From NCBI RefSeq assembly GCF_030317205.1, contig NZ_JASZYB010000004.1:701628-765627 (forward strand): 64,000 bases of DNA, given 5' to 3'. How positions within the stretch are numbered: the stretch's first letter is position 1; every line of letters begins with the position of its first letter. The notes beneath the pieces were generated by a model, which made no database searches, had not been told where the DNA came from, and was given only the letters and a program-made list of their open reading frames with translations. This DNA comes from Variovorax sp. J2L1-78. Lineage in GTDB: Bacteria > Pseudomonadota > Gammaproteobacteria > Burkholderiales > Burkholderiaceae_C. Both the position numbers and the translations under genes were made by a program. Of the stretch, positions 16,215 through 26,103 are shown one piece after another.

Positions 16215-19058
16215 GTGCAGGCTGAATTGCCCGATCGGAAATCGCAATCCTTCGCCTTCGGACCCTTCCTGCTCGTGCCGGGTCGGTCGCTGCTGCTGCA
16301 AGGCGGCGTTCCCGTCCGGATCGGAGGCAGCGCAGTACGCATCCTGACCGTCCTGGTCGAACGCGCGGGCGAAGTCGTGAACAAACGAGCGCTGATGGAC
16401 TGCGTCTGGCCCGGAACCATGACGGACGAGTGCCACCTGAAGGTCAACATGGCGGCCTTGAGGCGGGCCTTGGGTGACGAACCCGGGGTGACCAGGTACA
16501 TCGCCCCGGTCCGTGGGGGCAGCTACCGATTCGTGGCACCGGTCCGGGCCGGCAGCCCCTTCGCGCTGGAGGAGCCGCCCACCTGCGAGACGCCGCCGAG
16601 CCACAACTTGCCATTGGCAAGAACGCGCATTTTCGGGCGGGCCGATGAGATCGATCTCCTGCGACGCGACCTGGATGAAGCACGGCTGGTATCGATCGTC
16701 GGTTGCGGCGGTGCAGGAAAGACCACGGTGGCACTGGCCGTGGCGGAACAGGCGATCGATGCGTACAGAGACGGCGTATGGCTGGTCGAGATGGCACTCA
16801 TCAGGGATCCTGACCTGGTGGCCAGTGCCATCGCGATGACCGTTGGCCTGGCAGCGAACTTTGCCGACATGCTCCCGGCCGTGTGCGACCACCTGCGCGA
16901 TCGCGAGATGCTGCTGGTGCTGGACAATTGCGAACACGTCGCAGCCGCCACCGCACGCTGCGTGGCCCGTCTGCTTGCCAACACGACGGGCGTGCGGCTC
17001 CTGGTGACGAGCCGCACGCCGCTGTGGCTGGGCGGAGAGCGCGTCCGCTGGCTGCCTGGCCTGGGGCTGCCCGTCTTCTCGGGTGACATGAACGCAGATG
17101 AGGCGCTCCTGTTCCCGGCCATCCAGCTGTTCGTGGATCGCGCTGCCAACGCGCTCGAATCGTTTGAGCTATGCGACGCCGATGCGCCCACCGTGGCCGA
17201 GATCTGCAAGGTGCTCGACGGACTTCCGCTGGCCGTCGAACTCGCGGCAACGCGCATCGATTCGTTCGGACCCGACGATCTGCTTCGGCAGCTTGCAGGA
17301 AGCGAAGGCCCGCAGCGCCAGTGCGTCCTGCCGAAGATGCTGGACTGGAGTGACGAACTTCTCGCAACGCGCCATGCCACCCTGTTGCGCACCGTCTCGG
17401 TGTTCGCGGGCACCTTCGACGTCGAGGATGCATCAGCCGTTTCGGGCCTCCCCCAGGTCGAGGCCGCCCGGGCATTGGCCGCGTTGCTGGCGAAGTCGCT
17501 GATCGTGGCCGACGTCGACGGCGAGAACCTCGTCTACCGCCTGCTGGACACGGTACGTGACCACGGCCTGCGCAGACTGCACGCCAGCGGCGAAGCCCTG
17601 GCCACCCGCCAAAGGCATGCAGAGCATGTGTGCACGGTGCTGAAGCGCGCCACGGCAGAGTGGGCGTGGCGTCCAGCCGGCGAATGGGGCAGCCGCTACG
17701 GGCGATTCCTCTACGACTTGCGCGAGGCACTCGCGTCCTTCGAGAAAGACGGGGCACACGGATCGCTGCGGGTCCGCCTGAGTGTTGCAGGGCTTCGCCT
17801 CTGGGATCACTTCTCCCACACCGAAGAGTGCCGACGGCAGGTGTCGCATGCCATCGATCACGTCGACGCTGCAGGGCTTTCGGGGTCAGTCGATGAAATG
17901 CAGCTCTGTGCATGGCTTGCCGGCGCGACGATGTTCACACGCGGCTTCGTTCCCCAGGCAATGGTCGTCCTGCGGCGGGCGTTGCAGATCGCGAATCGAA
18001 TCGGCAGCGCCGACTACCGCCTGCGCTGCCTTCGGATGATTGGCATCTACGAACTCTCCACGGGCGAGCACGAGGCCGGTCGACGAACGCTCGAAGCCTT
18101 TGCATTTCTTGCGGCCATGCAAGATGCCTCCGCCCTGCCGGAGAGTGAGACAAACCTTGCGCTCGCCGAGCTCTTCCTCGGACACCTTTCGAGCGCCAGG
18201 CAGCGCCTCGAACGTGTTCTTGCCGGCGATCTTCACGCCCTGGTCCACTCTCACAGCGTGCCCTTCTCGACCGACTGCACCGTCGATGCCGAATGCGTCC
18301 TGTCGCAGCCACTGTGGCTGACAGGCTCGCCCGACGCTGCCATGCGCGCCGCCGCAACGGCGATCCATCGTGCACCGGATGGCAAGTTCCCCCTCTCATC
18401 GAGCAACGCCCTCTCGAACGCGTGCTCGGTCTTTTATTGGAGCGGGCACTTCGAGACGTGTCACCGCTACGTGGAGATGCTCGATGCGCATGTCGGACGG
18501 CATGGCTTTCTTTTCCGACGACCCGTGGTCATGTTCTACCGCGCCGCGCTCGCTTGTGCGCAGAGCGAGGTCCCCTCGGAGGGAGCGATATCCGCGCTCG
18601 AGCAGTCGATTGCGGAATTCCATGCCGTGCATCACCTCGCCCGACTGCCCTACCACCTCTGTGTTCTCGCGGAATTCCTCGCCAAGCGCGGCCGTCTGGC
18701 CGACGCCGAGACGACGATCCGAGCCGCACTCGAGCGCGCCAGTGCGACCCGTGAACGCTGGTGCGTGCCCGAACTGATGCGCGTCCAGGCGACGATCCTG
18801 AACGCCGCGGGCCAGACCCACGAGGCTGACAAGCGTCTGCTCGAGTCGATGTCGCTGGCCCGGGAGATCGGCGCGCTGTCATGGCAACTGCGCACGGGCA
18901 ACGATCTCGCGCAGTCGTGGCGTTCGCAGGCACGGGGACGCGACGCACGCGAAATCCTGCTGCGCGTCCACGGCCGGTTTCTCGAAGGGTTCGGAACCCG
19001 CGACCTTGTCACCGCGGCGTGCGTCCTGGCGTCGCTGCAAGGCCACGAGAGCGCGTGA
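16215..19058 (+). CDS. Winged-helix transcriptional regulator with ATPase and C-terminal helical-repeat region
   Basis: The 947-residue protein starts with an OmpR/CadC-type winged helix (about residues 10-105, with the pattern KRALMDCVWPGTMTDECHLK and VNMAALRRALGDEPGV). A STAND/AAA-type ATPase follows, with Walker A GCGGAGKTT near 162 and Walker B LLVLDNCEH near 232. The last 450 residues look like helical repeats. The GTG at 16215 is the best start; longer frames run through a poor region. Such proteins couple ligand or partner sensing to DNA binding. It converges with two paralogues. Confidence 0.8.
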   Translation: MQAELPDRKSQSFAFGPFLLVPGRSLLLQGGVPVRIGGSAVRILTVLVERAGEVVNKRALMDCVWPGTMTDECHLKVNMAALRRALGDEPGVTRYIAPVRGGSYRFVAPVRAGSPFALEEPPTCETPPSHNLPLARTRIFGRADEIDLLRRDLDEARLVSIVGCGGAGKTTVALAVAEQAIDAYRDGVWLVEMALIRDPDLVASAIAMTVGLAANFADMLPAVCDHLRDREMLLVLDNCEHVAAATARCVARLLANTTGVRLLVTSRTPLWLGGERVRWLPGLGLPVFSGDMNADEALLFPAIQLFVDRAANALESFELCDADAPTVAEICKVLDGLPLAVELAATRIDSFGPDDLLRQLAGSEGPQRQCVLPKMLDWSDELLATRHATLLRTVSVFAGTFDVEDASAVSGLPQVEAARALAALLAKSLIVADVDGENLVYRLLDTVRDHGLRRLHASGEALATRQRHAEHVCTVLKRATAEWAWRPAGEWGSRYGRFLYDLREALASFEKDGAHGSLRVRLSVAGLRLWDHFSHTEECRRQVSHAIDHVDAAGLSGSVDEMQLCAWLAGATMFTRGFVPQAMVVLRRALQIANRIGSADYRLRCLRMIGIYELSTGEHEAGRRTLEAFAFLAAMQDASALPESETNLALAELFLGHLSSARQRLERVLAGDLHALVHSHSVPFSTDCTVDAECVLSQPLWLTGSPDAAMRAAATAIHRAPDGKFPLSSSNALSNACSVFYWSGHFETCHRYVEMLDAHVGRHGFLFRRPVVMFYRAALACAQSEVPSEGAISALEQSIAEFHAVHHLARLPYHLCVLAEFLAKRGRLADAETTIRAALERASATRERWCVPELMRVQATILNAAGQTHEADKRLLESMSLAREIGALSWQLRTGNDLAQSWRSQARGRDAREILLRVHGRFLEGFGTRDLVTAACVLASLQGHESA

Positions 19059-19060
19059 CG

Positions 19061-19082
19061 GCTGAGCAGCGAGCGGCTCAGC
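19061..19082. terminator. Bidirectional hairpin between convergent regulators
   Basis: A 7-bp inverted repeat (GCTGAGC with GCTCAGC, 8-base loop) sits between the two convergent stop codons and overlaps the end of the leftward gene. It could end transcription from both sides; there is no T run. Confidence 0.4.
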
Positions 19083-20700
19083 GCGCGCCATCGGGCATGC
19101 CGCCCGCAGCGTCGGGGCTCTCGCGCAAACCGATCGTTCGAAGCAGCGACTGCGTCGTTCGGTCACGCCCCGCTTGCTTTGCCTCCGCTCGCTCGAGCAC
19201 GATGCTCAAGTACTCTGCGTGGCGCCGACGCACCGCATGCTCCTCGCGGCTGGCCCGCAGCTTCTGCAGGCAATACGCTCGGGTCGTTCCAAGCAACCTG
19301 TAAGTGACCCCGGCGCCTTCCACATGCACGGCGAGCAGCGACTTGGTCACCAGGTCGGACAACACGTTCGCCGCTTCGACGGAAGGAAGTCCCGAGATGG
19401 CCGAGGCACCCTCGAGATCGAACGCACCCGCAAATACCGAGACATCGCGCAGCAGCGCCGCCTCGTTCGCAGGGAGCAGGCCGTAGCTCCAGTCGAGCGT
19501 TGCGGCGAGGGTGCGGTGTCGCTGTGGACCAGCATGGCGCCCCGTGGCGAACAGGCCCAGGAGATCGTCGAGCTGCTCGAGCAGGCCGTCGACGCCAAAG
19601 GCATCGATGCGCGTCGCGGCGAACTCAATCGCCAGTGCGAGGCCATCGAGCCGGCGGCAGATTTCCGCCACGGCCGCGGCCTCGGCGTCTCGCAGTCTGA
19701 AGGACTCGAGCCTGTCGACGGCGCGGTCCACGAACAGTTGGACCGCGGGAAACGCAAGTGCCTCTTCTGCACTCAGCCGCGCAGCGGACGGCGGTGTGCC
19801 CAGGCCGGGCAGCCGGCGGACGCGCTCACCACTCAGCTGGAGCGGCTCGCGACTGGTGACCAGGACCTTCACGTCGGCGGCTTGAGACAGGATCTGGTCC
19901 GTGCAGGCCGCGACCGCGTCGACAAGCTGCTCGCAGCCGTCGAGCACGAGCAGGATCTCGCGGTCGCGCAAAGCGCTGCACAGCGTGGCTACGGAGTCTG
20001 CCGTGCCTGTCGGCAGCGCGACCGCCGCCGCGATGGCATTCGGCACCAGGGCCGCCTCCGTCAGCAGCGTCAGGTCCACCAGCCAGACGCCGTCTCTGCA
20101 AGACCCGAGTGCCTGTTCCGCGACGGCCAGCGCCACCGTCGTCTTCCCGATGCCTCCCGGGCCGACGATCGTGACAAGGCGGGACACGTCCAGATCGCGC
20201 CGGATCGCATCGATCGCGTCGGCCCGCCCGAAGATGCCCGCCGTTGCGAACGGCAGGTTGTGGCCGTGCGTCGACGAGGCCAGGGACGGCGGTGCCGAAC
20301 CCGGCGGCCCCACCGCGCGGACGGGTGCGACGAACCGGTACCCCCGACCCGTCACCGTTGCGATGTACCTGGCCATGCCGGGTTCGTCACCGAGCGCCCG
20401 TCTCAAGGCCGCCATGTTGACTTTCAGATTGCAGTCTTCGACCACGGTGTCCGGCCAGACGCGCGCGATCAGTTCTCGCTTGCCCAGGAGCACGCCGGGG
20501 CGTGCGACCAGGGCCGCGAGAATATCCAGCGCCCTGGTGCCGATGCGAAGCGGAACGTCATTGCGCAGCAGCGTCTTGCGGTCGGGATCGAAGACGAAGG
20601 GTCCGAATCCGAGCATCGCCGCTGTCGACGCGGCCGCGACAGACGTGCCCGACGTGACCGGCCCGCTCTGCGGGGTGTCTGACGGGCCAGGTGCATTCAC
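19078..20700 (-). CDS. Winged-helix/ATPase regulator lacking the C-terminal repeat region
   Basis: The 540-residue protein has the same winged helix (VVEDCNLKVNMAALRRALGD) and ATPase (Walker A GPGGIGKTT, Walker B LLVLDGCEQ) as its neighbours, but stops soon after the HAEYLSIVLERAEAK segment, where the paralogues continue for about 400 residues. I choose a GTG start at 20700 because it overlaps the TGA of the upstream paralogue (GTGA). This makes a coupled pair of a long and a short regulator. The short form may be a truncated duplicate or a partner subunit. Confidence 0.78.
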   Translation of the reverse strand: MNAPGPSDTPQSGPVTSGTSVAAASTAAMLGFGPFVFDPDRKTLLRNDVPLRIGTRALDILAALVARPGVLLGKRELIARVWPDTVVEDCNLKVNMAALRRALGDEPGMARYIATVTGRGYRFVAPVRAVGPPGSAPPSLASSTHGHNLPFATAGIFGRADAIDAIRRDLDVSRLVTIVGPGGIGKTTVALAVAEQALGSCRDGVWLVDLTLLTEAALVPNAIAAAVALPTGTADSVATLCSALRDREILLVLDGCEQLVDAVAACTDQILSQAADVKVLVTSREPLQLSGERVRRLPGLGTPPSAARLSAEEALAFPAVQLFVDRAVDRLESFRLRDAEAAAVAEICRRLDGLALAIEFAATRIDAFGVDGLLEQLDDLLGLFATGRHAGPQRHRTLAATLDWSYGLLPANEAALLRDVSVFAGAFDLEGASAISGLPSVEAANVLSDLVTKSLLAVHVEGAGVTYRLLGTTRAYCLQKLRASREEHAVRRRHAEYLSIVLERAEAKQAGRDRTTQSLLRTIGLRESPDAAGGMPDGAR

Positions 20701-23594
20701 GACGACCACGCTTCCTCGCGGTCTGCCAAGGTGGCGTGGAGTTGCGCGGCTTGCACGAGGTCGCGCGTCTCGCGCCCCTCGGTGAACGCCTGAATGACCG
20801 GCAGGAGCACTTGACGCGCCTCGCTGACCCTCGACCTCTTGCTCAGGAGCCTGGCGAGATCGGTGGCGGCCCGCAATCGCCACGCTGATGCGCCCATTGT
20901 CTGGGCGAGCGACATGGATGCCAGCAGTTGCACCTCGGCCTCGTCTGCGCGCCCTCCGGCGGCCAGGACGGATGCCCGGATGCGGACAAGCTCAGGCATG
21001 CACCACTGCTCGTTCTTCGCGACGGCCCTGTCGAGCGCAGCGTCGATCGTCGCTTCGGCTTCCGCGAGTCGGCCCGCTCGGGCGGAGAAGTCCGCCAGGA
21101 CGCCGAGGTAGAACGGAAGCCGCGCAAGGTTACCGGTGGCATGGAACGCCATCACGGCGTCCGCCAGCCCGTCGATCTCGGTGGGCGACGCGTCAGGTTG
21201 CTCGCACGCCAACGCCGCCTTGTAGAACATGGCTGTCGGGCGGCGAACGTCGAAGCCGTGCCGTGAGGCAAGTTCGTCGAGTTGCGCTGCACAGTGGGCG
21301 CACTCTTCATGGCGCCCCGTCCAGTAGAAAACGAGCACGGCCCACGACAGTGCATTGCCAAGCGACAAATGGTGGTCGGTCTGTTGAGCGTAGGCGACTG
21401 TTTCCTTGGTCATGCGCAGCGCCGCATCTGGCGACCCCATCAGCCACAGCGTGTGCGACAGCACGTTGCCCACATTGACGATCCGGTCGGACAGATACCT
21501 CACATGGTGTCTCAGGCGCTGCGAGTCATGGACGTCTCTCAGATCGAGTTCCCGCCGACGCTCCAGGCGCTGCCGGACACCCGACAGTTGCCCCGTGAAC
21601 AGTTCCGCGAAGCCGAGGGCTGCCTCGGCCTCGGGGATGGCAGACGGCATTTCCGCGGCGGCGACGGAAGCGAGACGGCCGATCGTGTGAATCGCTGCAT
21701 CGTTCTCGCCGCAAAAGAGCTGATGGACCCCCATCAAGCGCAGGCATCGGACGCGATAGTCCACATCGCCGCGTCGATTCGCGATGTCCAATGCCTGCTC
21801 CATGGCTTCCATCGCCTGAGACATCAGCCCCTGCGTGAACATCGTGGCGCCGCCCAGCCATGCCTTCAGCTGCATCTCGAAGACCGAACCGGTCAGCCCT
21901 GCGGCGTCGAGTTCCGCGACAGCCTCCGAAACGCGAGCGCGGCATTCCTCGGTGTGCGAGAAATGATTCCAGAGCAGAAGGCCGGCAACCGTCAGCCGGA
22001 TGCGCAGAGCGCGGTTGACCGTCTCATGCCGGGCCCATGCCAGCGCGCCGCGAAGGTCGTCGAGGTGCCGTCCGTAGACAGACGCCCACTGAGGTGCGGC
22101 GCTTTGGGACCACTCCACCGTCGCCCGCTCGAGCACTCGGCACACATGCTCGGCGTGGCGCTGACGGGTTTCCTGGTTCTTGCCGCTGCCGGCGAGCTTG
22201 TCCAGTCCGTAGGTGCGTGTCGTCTCAAGGAGCCGGTAGGTGACATCCGCACCATCCACATCGACCGCCAGCAGCGACTTGGCAACCAGTTCGGCGAGCG
22301 CATCCGCGGTCTCGGCGGGACGCAGGCCGGAAACCGCCGAAGCCCCGTCCACCTCGAACATGCCGGCAAATACCGAGACGTCGCGCAGCAATGCCGCGTC
22401 TCGCGCCGACAGCAGGCTGTAGCTCCAGTCGAGCGTGGCCGACAGCGTGCGCTGCCGCTGCGGGCCCGCCCTGCGTCCGACGATGACGTGGAATCGATCG
22501 TCGAGCTGCTTGAGCAGGCCACCCACGCCGAACGCGTCGATGCGCGTCGCGGCAAATTCAATGGCCAGGGCGAGCCCGTCGAGTCGGCTGCAGATCTCGG
22601 CCACCAGCGGCGCTTCGGCATCCCGCAGCTCGAACGACTCGAGCCTGTCGGCGGCCCGGTCCACGAAGAGCTGAACGGCAGGAAAGGCGAGCGCTTCCTG
22701 CGCACTCAACTGCGCAGACGGCAACGGCGTGCCCAATCCTGGCAATCGCCGGATGCGCTCTTCGTCGAGCCGGAGCGACTCGCGACTGGTGACCAGGATC
22801 TTCACCCCGGCGGCGCGCACCAGGATCTTGTCGATGCAGACGGCGACGGCATCGATGATGTGCTCGCAGCTGTCGAGAACAAGGAGCATCTCGCGCTCCC
22901 TCATGAACTCGCAGAGTGCGCCCAGCACGTTGGCCGAATTGGCCGGCAGGCCGACGGCCATCGCGATGGCGTTGGGTGCCAGGCTCGCGTCATTCAACAG
23001 CGAAAGGTCGACCAGCCAGACGCCATTCTTGAAGTGGCCGATCGCCTTCTCTGCAACGGCCAGCGCCACGGTGGTCTTCCCGATGCCGCCCGGGCCCAGA
23101 ACCGTCACGAGGCGGGACACTTCAAGGTCCCGACGCAGGGCGTCGATCGCGTCGGCGCGACCGAAAATCCTCGATCTTGGGAAAGGCAGGTTATGGCGGG
23201 GCTCCGCCAACGCAACGGGTGGGAGGGAAGCGCCAGGCAATACGCCGCCTCGGACGGGAGCGACGAAACGATAGCCACGACCCGTCACCGTCGCGATATA
23301 CCGGGCCATTCCGGGTTCGTCACCGAGGGCTCGCCTCAAGGCGCCGATGTTGACCTTGAGGTTGCAATCCTCGACCACCGTGTTCGGCCAGACGCGTGCC
23401 ATCAACGCCTGTTTGCTCACGTCCTCACCCGGACGTTCGACCAGCGCCGCCAGGATATCCAGGGCACGGCCCCCGATCCGTACCGGCACATTGGCTTGTA
23501 GGAGCAGTTGACGCTCGGGAACGAGCACGAAGGGGCCGAACGAAAATGACCTCGGTCGACCGTTCTCGCACGCACTGGACATCATGTATTCCAT
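20697..23594 (-). CDS. Winged-helix transcriptional regulator with ATPase and C-terminal helical-repeat region
   Basis: The 965-residue protein is collinear with the product of 16215-19058: winged helix with KQALMARVWPNTVVEDCNLK, Walker A GPGGIGKTT, Walker B LLVLDSCEH and a long helical C-terminal half. ATG codons at 23585 and 23582 are alternative starts, and 23585 has a better purine-rich leader. Its stop overlaps the start of the short paralogue. It is divergent from the Bug gene at 23761 and may control it. Confidence 0.8.
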   Translation of the reverse strand: MEYMMSSACENGRPRSFSFGPFVLVPERQLLLQANVPVRIGGRALDILAALVERPGEDVSKQALMARVWPNTVVEDCNLKVNIGALRRALGDEPGMARYIATVTGRGYRFVAPVRGGVLPGASLPPVALAEPRHNLPFPRSRIFGRADAIDALRRDLEVSRLVTVLGPGGIGKTTVALAVAEKAIGHFKNGVWLVDLSLLNDASLAPNAIAMAVGLPANSANVLGALCEFMREREMLLVLDSCEHIIDAVAVCIDKILVRAAGVKILVTSRESLRLDEERIRRLPGLGTPLPSAQLSAQEALAFPAVQLFVDRAADRLESFELRDAEAPLVAEICSRLDGLALAIEFAATRIDAFGVGGLLKQLDDRFHVIVGRRAGPQRQRTLSATLDWSYSLLSARDAALLRDVSVFAGMFEVDGASAVSGLRPAETADALAELVAKSLLAVDVDGADVTYRLLETTRTYGLDKLAGSGKNQETRQRHAEHVCRVLERATVEWSQSAAPQWASVYGRHLDDLRGALAWARHETVNRALRIRLTVAGLLLWNHFSHTEECRARVSEAVAELDAAGLTGSVFEMQLKAWLGGATMFTQGLMSQAMEAMEQALDIANRRGDVDYRVRCLRLMGVHQLFCGENDAAIHTIGRLASVAAAEMPSAIPEAEAALGFAELFTGQLSGVRQRLERRRELDLRDVHDSQRLRHHVRYLSDRIVNVGNVLSHTLWLMGSPDAALRMTKETVAYAQQTDHHLSLGNALSWAVLVFYWTGRHEECAHCAAQLDELASRHGFDVRRPTAMFYKAALACEQPDASPTEIDGLADAVMAFHATGNLARLPFYLGVLADFSARAGRLAEAEATIDAALDRAVAKNEQWCMPELVRIRASVLAAGGRADEAEVQLLASMSLAQTMGASAWRLRAATDLARLLSKRSRVSEARQVLLPVIQAFTEGRETRDLVQAAQLHATLADREEAWSS

Positions 23595-23760
23595 TCACTA
23601 ACCATCGGATGAATTTACTCGACGGCTTCCAGCCGAACTGGTGCCACGAAGATACCGACCTCGCGCTTTTCTCCCCTCGTCGTCAAGCACTGAACCACGG
23701 CCATCGATCGACAATCGTCCCGCGGCATGATCGTTGCCCGACGCCTTTCAAGACCCTGAC

Positions 23761-24765
23761 ATGAAAACGCCATGCTCCCTTCGCACATTGTGCGCACCGC
23801 TCATCACGATGATGGTCGCCTTCCTGCTTGCGGCCGCCATGCCTGATGGACATGCACAGGCGGAAGGCGGCATTCCCGACCGGCCCGTGCGGCTCGTACT
23901 GCCCTATCCGCCTGGCGGATCCACCGATGCCGTGGCCCGCCACATCACACAGCAGCTGTCCGTCGATTGGAAGCAGCCCGTGATCGTCGACAACCGGCCC
24001 GGTGCGAGTGGAATGATCGGCACCGAGGTGGCGGTACGCGCACCGCCAGATGGCCACACCGCCTTGTTCGCCATCACGCAGAACATTCAGAACCCCTTGC
24101 TCTATCCAAAGGCCTCCTACGACTTCAGCAAAGACTTCGTGCCGGTGGCGCGCATCCTCACAGTGGCCAGCGGACTGGCCGTGTCCGCCGATCTGCCGGT
24201 CAGCACCATGAAGCGGCTCGTCGAACTGATCCGGTCCCAGCCCGGTCAGCACAGCTACGGCTCCACCGGCGTCGGTTCAACGGCGCACATCTATGGCGCA
24301 CTGCTCGACAAGACCGCCGTGCTCGATGCGGTGCACTCGCCCTACAAGGGTGCAGGCCCCATGCTCACCGACCTCCTGGGCGGCCGGATCACGTTCACCA
24401 TCATGGACGTCGGCTCCCTGATGCCTCATGTCAAGGCCGGAAAGCTCAAGATCCTTGCGATCACAGGGGCGCAGCGGCTCGCTGCGCTGGACGGGGTCCC
24501 CACCTTTGCCGAAGCAGGCATGAACGGCTTCGAGGCACTGGCCTGGATGGGAATCGCCCTGCCTGCCGGCACACCGGAGGCGATGCAGAGAACGTGGGGC
24601 TCGGCGCTCGAGCGGTACCTGACCAGCAGTGGTTTCGCAAGCACGCTGGCCGGCATGGGGCTGACGCCGAGCTATCTGGGGCCGCACGATTTCGCGGCGC
24701 AGATCGCCCGGGACACCGCCATCTGGCGAACCATCATCACGACCGCCAACGTTCGAGCCGAGTAG
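23761..24765 (+). CDS. Bug/TctC-type periplasmic solute-binding protein
   Basis: The 334-residue protein has a signal peptide (MKTPCSLRTLCAPLITMMVA, hydrophobic core to about residue 27, HAQA) and Bug motifs IPDRPVRLVLPYPPGGSTDAVAR and SPYKGAGPMLTDLLGGR. It is the fifth such protein in the window. It stands alone, divergent from a regulator with an ATPase domain, with no transporter genes adjacent. The ATG at 23761 is preferred to one nine codons upstream because it opens the signal peptide. Confidence 0.87.
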   Translation: MKTPCSLRTLCAPLITMMVAFLLAAAMPDGHAQAEGGIPDRPVRLVLPYPPGGSTDAVARHITQQLSVDWKQPVIVDNRPGASGMIGTEVAVRAPPDGHTALFAITQNIQNPLLYPKASYDFSKDFVPVARILTVASGLAVSADLPVSTMKRLVELIRSQPGQHSYGSTGVGSTAHIYGALLDKTAVLDAVHSPYKGAGPMLTDLLGGRITFTIMDVGSLMPHVKAGKLKILAITGAQRLAALDGVPTFAEAGMNGFEALAWMGIALPAGTPEAMQRTWGSALERYLTSSGFASTLAGMGLTPSYLGPHDFAAQIARDTAIWRTIITTANVRAE

Positions 24766-25235
24766 TCGAGTGGTGCAACGGTCTGCCTACAACCCTTCCT
24801 CGTTCGGAAATCAGAGGCTGCGCGTTTCGGCCGGTGCCCGTCTGGTAGTGCGGCGGCGAACGGGGTACGTCTCCGTCCAGCGGCAAACATCTCCCCGACC
24901 TGAGGCCGAGGTGAGGGGTCGAGAGCATCGGTGTCGATTCCCATCCAGCCCAAAACCCCAGTTCCTCGTGAATCAACGACTTGCGTCGGGTTGCCTCACG
25001 AGCTTTGAAACTGCAGATTCACTTCACTCGAAATTCAGGGCTCTCTGTCTCACCTAACTTTGCACCGGCGCCGCCGCAGGTCGTCGGCTTCAGCCAGCGA
25101 AGTGCGCCCAAGGCCGACGGGAAGACCAGCACTGACATGAATGGTCCTGCGCGGATGTCGCCTTTCCAGTGGCTCGCTCCAGGTCAACCGCTTTCCGCAC
25201 GATCGACTTGCCGCCCCACCGAATGTTCATGCCTG
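24766..25235. other. Non-coding region holding repeat copy 1
   Basis: No gene was recognised in this 470-base gap. Its main content is the first copy of a 135-base direct repeat at 24933-25067, whose partner is 7.2 kb to the right. The remainder shows no clear hairpin or promoter. Confidence 0.6.
24933..25067 (+). repeat. 135-bp dispersed direct repeat, copy 1
   Basis: By hand alignment this matches 32101-32235 over 135 positions without gaps and with about 15 mismatches (about 89% identity). Both copies end with CTAACTTTGCACCG. A weaker similarity (GGCTTCAGCCAGCGA against GGCCTTAGCCAGCGA) continues to the right of both. Confidence 0.85.
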
Positions 25236-26063
25236 TCATTCGCCTGCATCCCAGTCCGGCGCGAAGGCAGGCTGAACGTACCGCTGGTTCTTCGGCAGTG
25301 CCGCGATGGCAGCGCAGTCTTCATCGTCAAGGCGCAGGCTGAGCGCTTCCAGGTTCGCCTGCTGGCTGGCCGCTCGTGCGGCTTTGGGAATCGCGACTAC
25401 ACCGGGCTGCTCCAGCAGCCAGGCGATGCTCACCTGCGATGCCGAGGCGCCATGCTTCGCGCCGATGCGCTGCAGCACAGCGTCCTCCGCGACTCTGCCC
25501 TGTGCCAGCGGTGCATAGGCGACCAGCGGAATGCCCTTCCCGCGCAGATATGCCAGCAACGCGGACTGATCGAGGAAGGGGTGGTATTCCACCTGCACCG
25601 CGGCGATGGGCGCGCCCACCTGCTCGATCGCGAAGCGCAGCATCGGCAGGTTGAAATTGCACACCCCGATGGCCCGCGCGAGTCCTTCGCTGCGCAGCGC
25701 CGTGAGCGCCTCCATCGTGGCCGTCATGTCCATCGCGGGCGAAGGCCAGTGCACCATGTAGAGGTCGACGTAGCCGAGGTCGAGCCGCGCAAGGCTGCGG
25801 TCGAACGCGTCTCGCAGCGCCGCAGGCGCCAGCTGGTCATGCCAGACCTTTGTGGTGACGAAGCAGTCCTCCCGCGCGAGGCCGGAGGCCGCGAGCGCTG
25901 CACCGACGGCCTCCTCGTTCTCGTACATCGCAGCCGTGTCGATGTGGCGAAAGCCAAGCGCCAGCGCGCTTTCTACCATCGGCTGGCACCCCGCCCCCGG
26001 CACACGAAACGTTCCCAAACCCAGGCGGGGGATCTCCACGCCCTGCGTGCTCAGACTGTCCAT
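25236..26063 (-). CDS. Aldo/keto reductase
   Basis: The 275-residue protein fits the AKR family: D near 43 and Y near 48 in HIDTAAMYENEEAVG, K in VTTKVWHD and H in YMVHWPSP form the usual catalytic tetrad. The C-terminal NADPH segment is IPKAARAASQQANLEAL. It resembles 2,5-diketo-gluconate-reductase-like enzymes. The ATG at 26063 (MDSLSTQGVEIPRLGLGTFR) matches the family start; a longer frame begins upstream. It ends 40 bases downstream of the broken NmrA-family gene and is probably co-transcribed with it. Confidence 0.87.
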   Translation of the reverse strand: MDSLSTQGVEIPRLGLGTFRVPGAGCQPMVESALALGFRHIDTAAMYENEEAVGAALAASGLAREDCFVTTKVWHDQLAPAALRDAFDRSLARLDLGYVDLYMVHWPSPAMDMTATMEALTALRSEGLARAIGVCNFNLPMLRFAIEQVGAPIAAVQVEYHPFLDQSALLAYLRGKGIPLVAYAPLAQGRVAEDAVLQRIGAKHGASASQVSIAWLLEQPGVVAIPKAARAASQQANLEALSLRLDDEDCAAIAALPKNQRYVQPAFAPDWDAGE

Positions 26064-26103
26064 CGCATCGACTCCGTTCGATCTTCGAAGAGGCGTTGGC
26101 GCA

